Source of the DNA: Nocardiopsis xinjiangensis YIM 90004
GTDB lineage: Bacteria; Actinomycetota; Actinomycetes; Streptosporangiales; Streptosporangiaceae
DNA: 37,146 nucleotides
Reading direction: 5' to 3'
NCBI RefSeq assembly: GCF_000341145.1
Contig: NZ_ANBE01000014.1
Span: 90,083 to 127,228, forward strand
The notes beneath the pieces were generated by a model. The model made no database searches and was not told the origin of the DNA. It saw only the letters and a list, made by a program, of their open reading frames with translations. Of the stretch, positions 8,152 to 16,150 are shown in pieces (position 1 is the stretch's first letter; each line of letters starts with the position of its first letter). The position numbers and the translations under genes are program-made.

Positions 8152-8613
8152 TCACCCCAGCACCACGTTCCCGGACTGGTCGATGTGCCACCCGGGGTTG
8201 TGCGCGACCTCCCACACCACCCCGTTGGGGTCCTCGACGAACGCATGGCGCACCCCGCCGAACTCGCCGTGCTCCGGTGCGCGCAGCACCCGGGCCCCGG
8301 CCTGCACCATGGCCTCGACCGTCCACGCGACCTCCTCGGGCCCCTCCACGTTGTGTGCCAGGGTCACCCCCGACACAGCAGCGTCGGTGGACATCGCCGG
8401 GCCGGCCGTGGCGGAGGCCTCCGTGCCCGACAGGTCACGATCGAACTTCACCGAGTCGAACAGGCCGAGCACCATCCCCGGTCCCACCTGGAAGAACAGG
8501 ACCTCGCCCGGTACGTCGGCGAGCGGCTCCCAGCCCAGGCCGTCCCGGTAGAAGCGGCGTGCCGCGTCCAGGTCGGTGGTCGAGAGCGTCACGAAGTGGA
8601 CCTGTTGCCTCAT
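8152..8613 (-). CDS. VOC (glyoxalase/bleomycin-resistance/dioxygenase) superfamily protein
   Basis: A 153-residue protein made of two beta-alpha-beta-beta-beta modules. The first opens VHFVTLSTTDLDAARRFYRDGLGWEP, with a candidate metal histidine at H6; the second carries VRHAFVEDPNGVVWEVAHNPGW, where the Glu of VWEV is the usual second metal ligand. VOC members cover metal-dependent lyases, ring-cleaving dioxygenases and non-catalytic binding proteins, and no substrate can be assigned here. The C-terminal GWHIDQSGNVVLG is longer than in minimal VOC proteins. It is the last of a run of minus-strand genes and lies 106 bases from the upstream SDR gene. Confidence 0.87.
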   Translation of the reverse strand: MRQQVHFVTLSTTDLDAARRFYRDGLGWEPLADVPGEVLFFQVGPGMVLGLFDSVKFDRDLSGTEASATAGPAMSTDAAVSGVTLAHNVEGPEEVAWTVEAMVQAGARVLRAPEHGEFGGVRHAFVEDPNGVVWEVAHNPGWHIDQSGNVVLG

Positions 8614-8719
8614 GGGGCCTCCTGGGACGGAGCGGCGGACGAGCGTGCTCGCTCACATTCTCACCCGGACCGGCCGCGTTTCCCTTTGCTCCGCTCCGAG
8701 GACGGCCGGGTCGGCCCGC

Positions 8720-9523
8720 TCACAGCCCGTGCTTGCGCGCGACGATCCGCAGCATCAACGACCGCGGGAACAGACGACGCAGCGCGAACACCACCGGCGC
8801 GTTGCTCCCGACCGCGTACAGCGGCCGCGGAGTGGGCGCCTCGATCGCGCGCAGTACCGTTCCCGCGACCCGCTCCGCCGAGATCCCTCTCGACTCGTTG
8901 GTGTCGAGCGCGCTCAGCATCGTCCGGTACTCCCCACGGAACGGGGAGTCCTCCCGCAGGTACTGAGTGCGCCGCTCGCTGATCCCGGTGTTGATCGACC
9001 CCGGCTCGACCGTGCTCACCCCCACCCCGTAGGGCGCCACCTCCCGGCGCAGCGCGTTCGCGAACCCCTTGACCGCGGCCTTGGAGGCGACGTACGAGGA
9101 ACGGTAGGCCAGCGGGAAACTGGCCAGCATCGAGCCGACCATGACCACACGCCCGTACCCGCGCTCGCGCATCCCCGGCAGGACCAGCTGCGTGAGCCGC
9201 ACCGCACCGAACACGTTGATGCGGAACAACCGTTCCACTGCTGCGCCCGGGAGCTCTTCGAACGGGCCGCTCTGGCTCTCCCCGGCGTTGTTGACCAGCA
9301 CGTCGACGGCGCCCACATGTTCGGCGCAGGCCTTCACCGAGGCCTCGTCGGCCAGATCGAGGGCCACGTACTCCACACCGGGCACCGGATCGGTGATCGT
9401 CTCGGGTTTGCGGCTGGTGCCGACGACCCGGTGTCCCCGCTCGACGAGGACGGCCGTCACCGCGCGCCCGATACCGGAGGAGGCGCCGGTGACCAGGGCG
9501 GTACGGGCAGAGGGCTGAGGCAT
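8720..9523 (-). CDS. Short-chain dehydrogenase/reductase (classical SDR)
   Basis: A 267-residue NAD(P)-dependent oxidoreductase. The cofactor motif TGASSGIG occupies residues 12-19, NNAG is at 78-81, and the catalytic triad fits S131, Y144 and K148 (YVASK). The C-terminal extension (RPLYAVGSNAPVVFALRRLFPRSLMLRIVARKHGL, shown here as RPLYAVGSN...RIVARKHGL) resembles SDRs acting on steroids, lipids or other hydrophobic alcohols, but the substrate is not determined. The ATG at 9523 is preceded by AAAGGAAG; longer in-frame starts run into unrelated sequence. The flavin-oxidase gene lies 124 bases upstream on the same strand. Confidence 0.92.
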   Translation of the reverse strand: MPQPSARTALVTGASSGIGRAVTAVLVERGHRVVGTSRKPETITDPVPGVEYVALDLADEASVKACAEHVGAVDVLVNNAGESQSGPFEELPGAAVERLFRINVFGAVRLTQLVLPGMRERGYGRVVMVGSMLASFPLAYRSSYVASKAAVKGFANALRREVAPYGVGVSTVEPGSINTGISERRTQYLREDSPFRGEYRTMLSALDTNESRGISAERVAGTVLRAIEAPTPRPLYAVGSNAPVVFALRRLFPRSLMLRIVARKHGL

Positions 9524-9647
9524 GGGCTTCCTTTCGACGGGGACCACGGAGGAGAGGTGCTCGCGCCGACACCGCGCACATGATCGCACGCGGTGCCGTC
9601 CCGTCCCTCGGCACGGGCCGGCCCGTACCGCCCACGCAAACCGTCGA

Positions 9648-10814
9648 TCACTGGGGCCGTTGCGGGTCGAACATCCCGATCGGCAGGTCGGTACGGCCGT
9701 GCTCAGCCAGATCCGCCAGGGCCGCACCCACCGCCGAGGCGAACTTGAACCCGTGCCCGGAGAACCCGCCGGCCAGGACCAGACCGGGCAGCTCACTGCG
9801 GTGCCCGATGAGGAAGTCCTCGTCCGGGGTCATCGTGTACATGCACGCGGCCATACGCTCGGGGAGCGTCCCGACCCCGTTCAACCGCGCGGCCAGACGG
9901 CCCAACCGGGCCCTGTCCGCGGCGTCCGGCGCACGCGGTCCCACACGCGGATCGACCGGTTCGCCCCACTGCGCGCCCTCGAACCGTGCACCCGAGGCCT
10001 CGGCATGTACCCCGATCTTGACGGTGAGCCCGTCCAGGCTCGGGAACCCGTACCAGAGCGTTCCGTCTTCCTCGTCGCGAGCGAAGACCTGGCCGCCGGT
10101 GTGCGGAGCGGGGTCACCGGTGAGGGGGAACCAGCCCAGGACCCGGCGTTCCACCCTGATGCCCAGGTCCGGGAGCTGGGGAAGGAGCCGCGTCGTCCAC
10201 GAACCCGCCGCGACCACGACCCGGCGCGCCCGGATCCCGGTATCGCCCACCCACACGGTCGGCTGCTCGGGGTCGGGCACGATCCGGGTCACGGGCGCCC
10301 CGGTCAGGACCCGCGCCCCGGCTTCCCGCGCGAGGCGGACGGCGGCCCCGATGGCGGCCTCCGGGAGCAGGACCCCGCCCTCCTGTTCGACGACCGCCTC
10401 CTCACCCGGCGCGAACCGGTGGTGGGGAAAGCGTTCCCGTGCCTGTTGCGGGGAGAGGTGCGTGTGCTCCAGGCCGTGGTGGGCGGCGGCCGTGAGCGCG
10501 CCCGAGACGGCCCCCGAGTCCGGGGCGCCCGCCATGATCGTTCCGGTGCGCAGCAGCAGCTCCTGGCCCGAGGCCCGCTCCAGGTCGGCCCATTGTTCCC
10601 AGGCCGCGCGGACGAACGGCACGTACTCGGCGCCCTCGACGTAGGCGGTCCGGATGATACGCGACTCGCCGTGGCTGGACCCCCGGTCGTGCCCGGGGGA
10701 GAACTGCTCCACCCCCACGGCCGGCACACCCCGGCGTGCCAGCTGCCACAGGGCCTGCGACCCCATGGCGCCGAGCCCCACCACGACCGTGTCGGTCCGC
10801 AACGTCTCTCCCAC
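9648..10814 (-). CDS. MSOX/SolA-type FAD-dependent amine oxidase (sarcosine or N-methyl amino acid oxidase)
   Basis: A 388-residue flavoprotein. The Rossmann motif GLGAMG (residues 13-18) is followed by the family hallmark SSHGESRIIRTAY at about 46-58. The C-terminal block holds CMYTMTPDEDF, where C324 is the expected covalent flavin-linking cysteine of monomeric sarcosine oxidase, and GFSGHGFKFASAVG with K357. It would oxidise an N-methyl or secondary amino acid with oxygen, giving hydrogen peroxide and formaldehyde or the imino acid; exact substrate unknown. The GTG at 10814 is chosen because GGGAG lies six bases upstream and the Rossmann strand begins eight residues later. A strong hairpin separates it from the downstream end of the DoxX gene. 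Confidence 0.9.
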   Translation of the reverse strand: MGETLRTDTVVVGLGAMGSQALWQLARRGVPAVGVEQFSPGHDRGSSHGESRIIRTAYVEGAEYVPFVRAAWEQWADLERASGQELLLRTGTIMAGAPDSGAVSGALTAAAHHGLEHTHLSPQQARERFPHHRFAPGEEAVVEQEGGVLLPEAAIGAAVRLAREAGARVLTGAPVTRIVPDPEQPTVWVGDTGIRARRVVVAAGSWTTRLLPQLPDLGIRVERRVLGWFPLTGDPAPHTGGQVFARDEEDGTLWYGFPSLDGLTVKIGVHAEASGARFEGAQWGEPVDPRVGPRAPDAADRARLGRLAARLNGVGTLPERMAACMYTMTPDEDFLIGHRSELPGLVLAGGFSGHGFKFASAVGAALADLAEHGRTDLPIGMFDPQRPQ

Positions 10815-10852
10815 GACCGTCTCCCTTCCACGCGCCCCACCGGTCACGAAAC

Positions 10853-10890
10853 ACGGCGGGCCGCCCCATCGTCGCAGGGCGGCCCGCCGT
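10853..10890 (-). terminator. Strong hairpin terminator after the DoxX gene
   Basis: ACGGCGGGCCGCCC at 10853-10866 pairs perfectly with GGGCGGCCCGCCGT at 10877-10890 around a ten-base loop. It starts 34 bases past the DoxX stop codon on the minus strand and separates that gene from the flavin-oxidase gene. Confidence 0.8.
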
Positions 10891-10924
10891 GGAGACACGG
10901 GGACACCGGAGCCGTGCCGTGGGA

Positions 10925-11386
10925 TCAGCGCTTCGAACCCAGCCAGGAGCACGGGCGGGACTCGCCGTGCGCCTGGCCCGGGTCCATGAGCAGTGACAGG
11001 CCCGTGCCGAACATCCACACGTCCTTGGCCACCGCGAGCCCCTCGTCGCTGGGACGGATGCTGTTGGGGCGCCGCATCCCGGGGACGCGCAGGTATATGC
11101 CCAGGAGTGAGGCACTGAACGCGGTCAGGCCGGCGGCGGCGACCTTCGTGGGCACGATCGGCATCAGGAGCGCGACGCCCAGGGCGATCTCCGAGGTCGA
11201 CACCAGCTTGGCGAAGGGCTTGGGAGCGATCTTGTCGAGGAACGGATAGGCCTTGGCGGCCATGCCGTGCATGCCTTGTGCGGATTCCTCGTCGACAGCG
11301 CGCTTGTCCAGGCCCGAGCTGAGGATGAAGGCCCCGGTGGTGATGCGGGCCGGCATGTGGTGCGGTTCGACGGGCGGTCGTATCAT
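10925..11386 (-). CDS. DoxX family membrane protein
   Basis: A 153-residue small membrane protein. Helices are visible at about residues 64-82 (STSEIALGVALLMPIVPTKV), 83-97 (AAAGLTAFSASLLGIYL) and 119-133, with a first weaker one near 15-25. The conserved core, ITTGAFILSSGLDK then AKLVSTSEIALG and KDVWMFGTGLSLLMD, fits the DoxX family, whose actinobacterial members are poorly defined (thiosulfate oxidation, redox and membrane-stress links have been described for relatives). The ATG at 11386 is preceded by GGGGGAGC. The gene probably has its own promoter in the 214-base gap upstream and its own terminator. Confidence 0.85.
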   Translation of the reverse strand: MIRPPVEPHHMPARITTGAFILSSGLDKRAVDEESAQGMHGMAAKAYPFLDKIAPKPFAKLVSTSEIALGVALLMPIVPTKVAAAGLTAFSASLLGIYLRVPGMRRPNSIRPSDEGLAVAKDVWMFGTGLSLLMDPGQAHGESRPCSWLGSKR

Positions 11387-11523
11387 GCTGTTGCTCCCCC
11401 TGGTTCCTTGCTTTGGGCACCTGTGATGCTACTCAGAGTGCCTATTTGTGGGGGTGCGACCTGCCGGGGTGGTTTGGGTGCGCCTTGTCGGGTGTGGTCG
11501 GTGTGCGTGGTGTGTGTCCACGG

Positions 11524-11570
11524 CGCACGGTGCGGTGTGGGGGCTTTCGGCTGCGGGCCCGCACCGTGCG
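11524..11570 (-). terminator. 12-bp hairpin after the small acidic-protein gene
   Basis: CGCACGGTGCGG at 11524-11535 pairs perfectly with CCGCACCGTGCG at 11559-11570. It lies 31 bases past the stop codon of the 73-residue protein gene on the minus strand. The loop is long (23 bases), so it could equally be a structured RNA end. Confidence 0.6.
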
Positions 11571-11600
11571 GCTCGGGGCGGTGGAGGGCGGGGGCTCCGG

Positions 11601-11822
11601 TCAGTTGTCGCCGAGCAGCTCGTCCCGCGCTGCGTCGACGGCGGTGCCGCCGGGGTCCTCGGCGGCGTCCGTGGCGGTCTCGATGCCGTCCTGGACCCCC
11701 TCCGTGCTCTCCTGCACGCCTTCCATCGCCTCCTGGCCGTAGGACTCTGCGACGTCCTGGGCGAGCTCGCCCGCCTCGCCGCCGAAGAGCCCCTTGAACC
11801 ACTCGATCGCTTCGCCGATCAT
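11601..11822 (-). CDS. Small acidic helical protein, 73 residues, unknown function
   Basis: MIGEAIEWFKGLFGGEAGE opens the protein. The first 15 residues form an amphipathic helix with W8, F9 and F13 on one face; the remainder is a highly acidic helix (repeated E/D with A, G and V, such as ESTEGVQDGIETATDAAED) ending in DARDELLGDN-like sequence. There is no signal peptide and no cysteine. The composition resembles small membrane-surface or stress-related proteins common next to regulatory genes in actinomycetes, but I do not recognise a family. The ATG at 11822 has GGAG four bases upstream. It is divergent from metQ across a 586-base gap. Confidence 0.65.
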   Translation of the reverse strand: MIGEAIEWFKGLFGGEAGELAQDVAESYGQEAMEGVQESTEGVQDGIETATDAAEDPGGTAVDAARDELLGDN

Positions 11823-12408
11823 CAGCACTCCGTTCGTGTCCGGTGCGTGTCGCGTTGAACCTGGAGTCTGTTCCCTCTTCCGATAAGGCCCGTGTAAGGG
11901 GAGGGAGAGCATGAAGAGGCCCCCGGTGCGGGTGGCACCGGGGGCCGGAGGGGGTGAAGGAGAAGCGACCCTCGTCGGCGGGGAGGGGCCATCTCCGACA
12001 GGGGGTGCGGAGAGTTACGGGGCCGTTGTTCGCCTTCGAGAATCATCCTGCACCATCAGAGTGCTCCGTGGGGCGGGAACGGAGAATCTCGCCGAAAAAT
12101 CTTCCGAAGCCTTTGGGTTATGCCGCACTACTGGGGGAAATTCGTCATCCGTCATAATTTGCCTGTTATGTACTGGCCAATGGTGCACGCGAGCACGCAC
12201 GGGCACGGAACGCAGGCGCTGGAGCCGGGTGAGTCCGCGCGGCGGGAAGCGGGTGTGTCGGCGCGGGCGGGCCTGTGTCCTTGGTCACCCGGGGTGGCGC
12301 GGCGTCTGGCCCTGCCTTTAAAATCGGGTAAATCGGAAATACCTGCTGATCTGGTTACGAACCGCCCACAGGTGTCTCCCTCCACGTACACGAAAGGGAA
12401 CCTCCGCA
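11823..12408. other. 586-base gene-free region between the small acidic gene and metQ
   Basis: I find no credible gene here. It holds a perfect 12-bp hairpin at 11918-11946, a smaller stem CTCCGT/ACGGAG at about 12064-12084, and two AT-richer patches: 12139-12175 (with AAATT...AATTT flanking a CGTCAT direct repeat) and 12318-12342 (two AAATCGG copies nine bases apart). The AT-rich patches are the best places for the metQ promoter and an operator. I looked for SAM-riboswitch core sequence, because metQ genes often carry one, and could not recognise any known class. Confidence 0.55.
11918..11946. other. Perfect 12-bp hairpin between divergent genes
   Basis: GGCCCCCGGTGC at 11918-11929 pairs perfectly with GCACCGGGGGCC at 11935-11946 around a five-base loop. 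It lies about 95 bases upstream of one gene and 460 bases upstream of the other, so it does not terminate either. It would suit the end of a small untranslated RNA transcribed in either direction, or a structured leader. Confidence 0.45.
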
Positions 12409-13242
12409 ATGCACCGCTCCGCCGTCATCGCCCCTGCCGCTGTGGCCGTACTGGCGTTGACCGCCTGTGGTGCACCGTCCGAGAACGAGGCGGACTCCAC
12501 GGGCGGCGGGGAAACCCTGACCGTCGGTGCGACCGCCGTCCCGGCCGGGGAGATCCTGGAGTTCATCGACGAGGAGCTCGCCGCGGACGCCGGACTGTCC
12601 CTGGAGATCCAGGAGTTCTCCGACTACATCGCGCCCAACACCGCCCTCGCCGAGGGACAGATCGACGCGAACCTCTACCAGCACGAGCCCTACCTGCTGG
12701 AGTTCAACGAGGGCAACGATACCGACCTCACCGCCGTGCAACAGGCCTACCTGCCTCCGCTGGGGCTCTACTCCGAGCAGGTCGACTCGGTGGAGGAGCT
12801 CGAGAACGGCGCGGAGATCGCGCTGCCCAACGACCCCACCAACGAGTTCCGTGCGCTCGTGCTGCTGGAGGAGAGCGGCCTCATCACCCTGGCCGACGGG
12901 GTCGAGGAAGCCGACTTCTCACTCTCCGACATCGAGGACAACCCCGAGGACCTGGACTTCCACGAGGTCGAGGCGCCCCAGCTGCCGCGTTCACTCGGTG
13001 ACGTGGACGCCGCGATCGTCAACAACAACTACGCGCAGGAGGCCGGGCTCGACTTCGAGGAGGACTCCATCCTCCTGGAAGAGGTCGAGGGCAACGACTA
13101 CGTCAACGTCCTCGCGGCCCGCACCGGGAACGCCGACGATCCGCGCATCGCCACCCTCGGCGAGCTCCTGCTGGCCGACGAGACCCTCGAGTTCATCGAG
13201 GAGGAGTACCAGGGCAGCGTCATTCCCGCCGAGGGCGACTGA
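12409..13242 (+). CDS. metQ: MetQ/NlpA family D-methionine-binding lipoprotein
   Basis: A 277-residue substrate-binding lipoprotein of the MetNIQ methionine importer family. The signal ends in a lipobox LTAC with the lipidated cysteine at C20, followed by an acidic Ser/Gly linker. The mature domain opens LTVGATAVPAGEILEF and contains SDYIAPNTALAEGQIDANLYQHEPYL (split here as SDYIAPNTALAEG and IDANLYQHEPYL), the family's strongest signature, then ALPNDPTNEFRALVLLE and AAIVNNNYAQEAGL. No metN (ATPase) or metI (permease) gene adjoins it: the next gene downstream is a convergent TSUP permease. It therefore works with transporter subunits encoded elsewhere. A long, AT-patchy leader region precedes it, and a bidirectional terminator follows. 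Confidence 0.92.
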   Translation: MHRSAVIAPAAVAVLALTACGAPSENEADSTGGGETLTVGATAVPAGEILEFIDEELAADAGLSLEIQEFSDYIAPNTALAEGQIDANLYQHEPYLLEFNEGNDTDLTAVQQAYLPPLGLYSEQVDSVEELENGAEIALPNDPTNEFRALVLLEESGLITLADGVEEADFSLSDIEDNPEDLDFHEVEAPQLPRSLGDVDAAIVNNNYAQEAGLDFEEDSILLEEVEGNDYVNVLAARTGNADDPRIATLGELLLADETLEFIEEEYQGSVIPAEGD

Positions 13243-13267
13243 CCCTTCCGGTCCCCGGCCCCCACCC

Positions 13268-13310
13268 CACAGAACCGCCCCGTTCGCCCCCGCGACGGGG
13301 CGGTTCTGTG
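13268..13310. terminator. Bidirectional terminator between metQ and the TSUP gene
   Basis: CACAGAACCGCCCCGT at 13268-13283 pairs perfectly with ACGGGGCGGTTCTGTG at 13295-13310, a 16-bp stem with an 11-base loop, placed 25 bases after metQ and 18 bases after the TSUP stop on the other strand. It can serve both convergent genes. Confidence 0.88.
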
Positions 13311-13328
13311 CCCGGGGCCGTGTCCGGG

Positions 13329-14126
13329 TCAGACCACGTTGATGCCCACGAGGGCCGCCACGAGCAGCCCCACATAGAACCAGGCATGCACCCGGTCCGG
13401 CATCCGCCCCACGATCCGCCGGACGAGCGCGATCGTCGGCAGTGACCCGGCCAGGAGGGCCGCCCCCGCCACCAGGTCCACGTACCCCAGGTGCCCGCCG
13501 GCACCGGTACCGCCCGCGAACGCGTACACAACCGTGGCCACGAAAGCGACCGGCAGAGCCAGCGGGTTGGCCATCGCCGCCGCGTCCGCCATCGGCAGGC
13601 CCCGGCGCCGCAGCAACGGCACCGTCAGCACACTTCCGCCCACACCCAGGGCGGAGGCGACCGTGCCGATACCGATCCCGCCCGCGGTCACGGTGCCGCG
13701 GCCCAGACGGCGGGGTTCGGCGCCCTCCGCGTGGGACAGGAAACCGCGCCGCAGGAGGCTGTCGAGGATCGTCCACACCAGGTAGACGGTGAACAGCACG
13801 TGCTGTACCCGGTCGCCGAGGGCGAGCGCACCCACCGAACCCACGGCCGCGCCGACGGTGACGTAGACCGCCAGAGGCCACACGTACTCCCGGCGCAGGC
13901 GTCCCGTGCGCAGCTGCGCGAGGGTGGCACCGGAGGCGTTGACCACCATCACCGCCGTCGACGTCGCCACTGCCACGTGCATGGGGTCGGTGTCCTGGCC
14001 GGAGGAGGCCGACACGACACCGTAGACGACGGGAACGGTCACGAAACCGCCGCCGAAACCGAACAGCACCGTGGTCAGGCCGGTGAGGCAACCGAACGCG
14101 AGGAGGACCAGGATCGAGTCGAACAC
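13329..14126 (-). CDS. TSUP (TauE/SafE, DUF81) family permease
   Basis: A 265-residue membrane protein with about eight helices in two repeats. Each repeat carries the glycine-rich motif of the family: GFGGGFVTVPVVYG near the N-terminus and LGVGGSVLTVPLLRRRGLPMADAAAMANPLALP in the middle (quoted as LGVGGSVLTVPLLRRRG). TSUP proteins export or import sulfur-containing or organic anions such as sulfite, sulfoacetate or thiosulfate. Proximity to metQ suggests sulfur metabolism, but the two are convergent, not an operon. The GTG at 14126 places the first helix directly after the start; a GTG at 14153 is an alternative. Further upstream the frame runs into the response-regulator remnant. Confidence 0.83.
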   Translation of the reverse strand: MFDSILVLLAFGCLTGLTTVLFGFGGGFVTVPVVYGVVSASSGQDTDPMHVAVATSTAVMVVNASGATLAQLRTGRLRREYVWPLAVYVTVGAAVGSVGALALGDRVQHVLFTVYLVWTILDSLLRRGFLSHAEGAEPRRLGRGTVTAGGIGIGTVASALGVGGSVLTVPLLRRRGLPMADAAAMANPLALPVAFVATVVYAFAGGTGAGGHLGYVDLVAGAALLAGSLPTIALVRRIVGRMPDRVHAWFYVGLLVAALVGINVV

Positions 14127-14293
14127 CGGTCCACGGTAGGGCAGGGCCTCCACCGTCCCACCACCGGGCTCCTCGTCCGGTGACACCTGTAGGGCACGAG
14201 GCCACGGACCCGTGGTCGGTGCAGCGCGTGCGAGGCCTCGGCCCCGTGCCCGGACGGGCCACACGCTGTCCCGTTCACGGCGGCTCGGCAGTC

Positions 14294-14587
14294 GCCCCGA
14301 GGTGCACGTACGCGCCCCATCAGATGGGAGGCGGCCGCCGGGGACAGCACCGACTCGCCCCGGTGCACCGCCAGTACCCCGTGCACCAACTCGTCAGGGG
14401 TGGCGTCCTTGAGCAGGTACCCGTGGGCCCCGGCCTCCACCGCGGGCAGCACGTCGCGTTCGCTGTCGAACGTGGTCAGCACCAGAACCCGCACGTGCGG
14501 GGCCTGCTCACCCAACTCGGTGATGGCGTGCACCCCGGACATCCGGGGCCTACGCAGATCCATCAGCACCACGTCGATCTCCCGGTC
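14294..14587 (-). pseudogene. Remnant of a NarL/LuxR-type response regulator receiver domain
   Basis: One minus-strand frame reads DVVLMDLRRPRMSGVHAITE, then HVRVLVLTTFDSERDVLPAV, EAGAHGYLLKDATPDELVHG and ESVLSPAAASHLMGRV. This is the receiver domain of a NarL-family regulator from beta3 onward: the phospho-acceptor Asp is in VLMDLR, the Thr in VLTTFD and the Lys in LLKDA. About the first 45 residues, with the acidic pocket, are missing, because the sequence upstream is the 3' end of the symporter gene. The C-terminal LuxR helix-turn-helix is also gone. No start codon or ribosome-binding site suits it, and no sensor kinase remains nearby. I read it as a deletion remnant lying between the symporter and TSUP genes. 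Confidence 0.75.
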
Positions 14588-14610
14588 TCGCGCTCGGCCG
14601 GGGCGGTCGG

Positions 14611-16116
14611 TCAGATGCGTTCCTCGGCGTCGGGGCGCGGGGACAGGTCGGTCTCGGCCGTACCGGACGCGTCCCCACGGTGGCGCCGCGAGAGCAGATA
14701 GCCCAGGCCGAGGGTGAGGGTGAGACCGATCGCGGTGTACCAGGTGAACCCGACCAGTTCCGGGGCGAACAGGAACAGGGACGACATCGTCGCGACCGCG
14801 ACGGCGAAGGCGATCGTCGCGTCCAGCTGCCGGGCCTTGGGCACCCACATCCCGAGGAAGAACGCGCCCAACAGTCCGCCGTAGGTCAGGCTCGCCACCG
14901 AGAGCCCGAGCTCCACCACCGGGTTGTCGGTGCCGGTGAACAACGCCGCCGCCCCGATGAAGACCAGGCCCCACCCGAGCACGAACAGACGGCTCACGCG
15001 CAGGGCGCGGGCCTCGTCGAGGGGGCGGCGGGAGAACCGCTGGTACAGGTCGGACATGGTCGAGGACGACAGAGCCGACAGCGACGAGGACAGGGTGCTC
15101 ATCGCCGCGGCCATGATCCCTGCGAGGACGAGCCCGGCGATCCCGACCGGCATCCCGTCGACGACGAAGGTCGGGAACAGCTCGTCGGAGTTGGCCAGCC
15201 CCAACTGGTCGATGGTCTGCTGCTCGTAGTAGGAGTACAACGCCAGTCCCACGGTCAGGAACAGCGCGAACTGGAGGAAGACCACGACCCCGCTCATGAT
15301 GAGGGCGAGTTGGGCATCGCGCAGGCTCTTGCACCCGAGCAGGCGCTGCACGATCAGCTGGTCGGCACCGTGGGAGGCCATGGACAGCAGGGCACCGCCC
15401 ACCAGCGCGGTGACGGTGGCGTAGGGGGACGACACGGGGTCGGACGTGAAGTCCAGGAACTGGGTCTTGCCGGCCTCCTGGGCCACACTCCAGAAGTTGA
15501 CGTCCAGGCTCTGCACGATCACCACCAGGGCGATGACCCCGCCGAGCATGTAGACGCCCATCTGCAGCACGTCGACCCACACCACGGCCTTGATGCCGCC
15601 CACGAGCGTGTACAGGATCGTCGCGACACCGAGCAGCGCCACGATCGTGAAGTAGGACAGCTCCAGTTCGAAGGCGTCGAGCACGATCTTCATCGGGATC
15701 GCGGCGGCGAAGAGGCGCACACCGTCGGCGAGCAACCGGGTGAACAGGAACGTCACCGATGCGGTGCCCTGCATCCCGCGTCCGAACCGCACCCCGAGGT
15801 AGGCATAGGCGGTCGTCATGTCCCCGCGGTAGTAACGGGGCAGCAGCACGAAGGCCACGACGATCCGGCCGATGAAGTAGCCGATCGCGACCTGCAGGAA
15901 CGTGACGTTGTCCAGGAACGCGATACCGGGTGTGCTGATCACCGTCAGCGCGCTGGTCTCGGTGGCCACCACCGACAGGCACACCGCCCACCAGGGAAGC
16001 TGCCGGTTGCCGATGAAGTAGTCGCGGACCGTGCGTTGCTTGCCCGAGAGCCACAGCCCGAGCCAGGCCGAGGCCAACAGGTAGACGACGATGACCGCCA
16101 GGTCGATGGTGTGCAC
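14611..16116 (-). CDS. Sodium:solute symporter (SSS family), linked to anmK
   Basis: A 501-residue protein with about 13 membrane helices. Family features include the N-terminal VVYLLASAWLGLWLSGK, DYFIGNRQLPWWAVCLSVVATETSALTVISTPG (quoted in part: GNRQLPWWAVCLSVVATE), the TLVGGIKAVVWVDVLQM block and GIMAAAMSTLSSSLSALSS, which supplies the Na2-site serines. The GTG at 16116 is fixed by GGAGGT six bases upstream. It starts 34 bases after the anmK stop codon, so the two very likely share a transcript. I infer a role in importing a cell-wall sugar such as anhydro-MurNAc, MurNAc or a related compound, on context alone. The response-regulator remnant lies just past its end. Confidence 0.88.
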   Translation of the reverse strand: MHTIDLAVIVVYLLASAWLGLWLSGKQRTVRDYFIGNRQLPWWAVCLSVVATETSALTVISTPGIAFLDNVTFLQVAIGYFIGRIVVAFVLLPRYYRGDMTTAYAYLGVRFGRGMQGTASVTFLFTRLLADGVRLFAAAIPMKIVLDAFELELSYFTIVALLGVATILYTLVGGIKAVVWVDVLQMGVYMLGGVIALVVIVQSLDVNFWSVAQEAGKTQFLDFTSDPVSSPYATVTALVGGALLSMASHGADQLIVQRLLGCKSLRDAQLALIMSGVVVFLQFALFLTVGLALYSYYEQQTIDQLGLANSDELFPTFVVDGMPVGIAGLVLAGIMAAAMSTLSSSLSALSSSTMSDLYQRFSRRPLDEARALRVSRLFVLGWGLVFIGAAALFTGTDNPVVELGLSVASLTYGGLLGAFFLGMWVPKARQLDATIAFAVAVATMSSLFLFAPELVGFTWYTAIGLTLTLGLGYLLSRRHRGDASGTAETDLSPRPDAEERI

Positions 16117-16150
16117 GCGTTGACCTCCGTGGCCGGTAGGGGGTGGGCAC

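Noticed and set aside
9648-11420. Extension of the flavin-oxidase gene to 590 codons
   Set aside because: The added N-terminus is a shadow of the DoxX gene and crosses a strong terminator at 10853-10890; the GTG at 10814 fits the family length.
11911-12321. ORF of 136 codons in the region upstream of metQ
   Set aside because: No ribosome-binding site, no domain, and it runs through two hairpins and the AT-rich putative promoter patches.
11823-12408. SAM or other methionine riboswitch ahead of metQ
   Set aside because: I could not find the conserved core of the SAM-I, SAM-II or SAM-IV classes; hairpins present do not match. A covariance-model search would be decisive.
14075-16150. A single 691-codon minus-strand frame spanning the symporter and response-regulator remnant
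   Set aside because: Only its last part (14294-14587) reads as protein; the rest is a shifted-frame shadow of the symporter, which has its own start, helices and stop.
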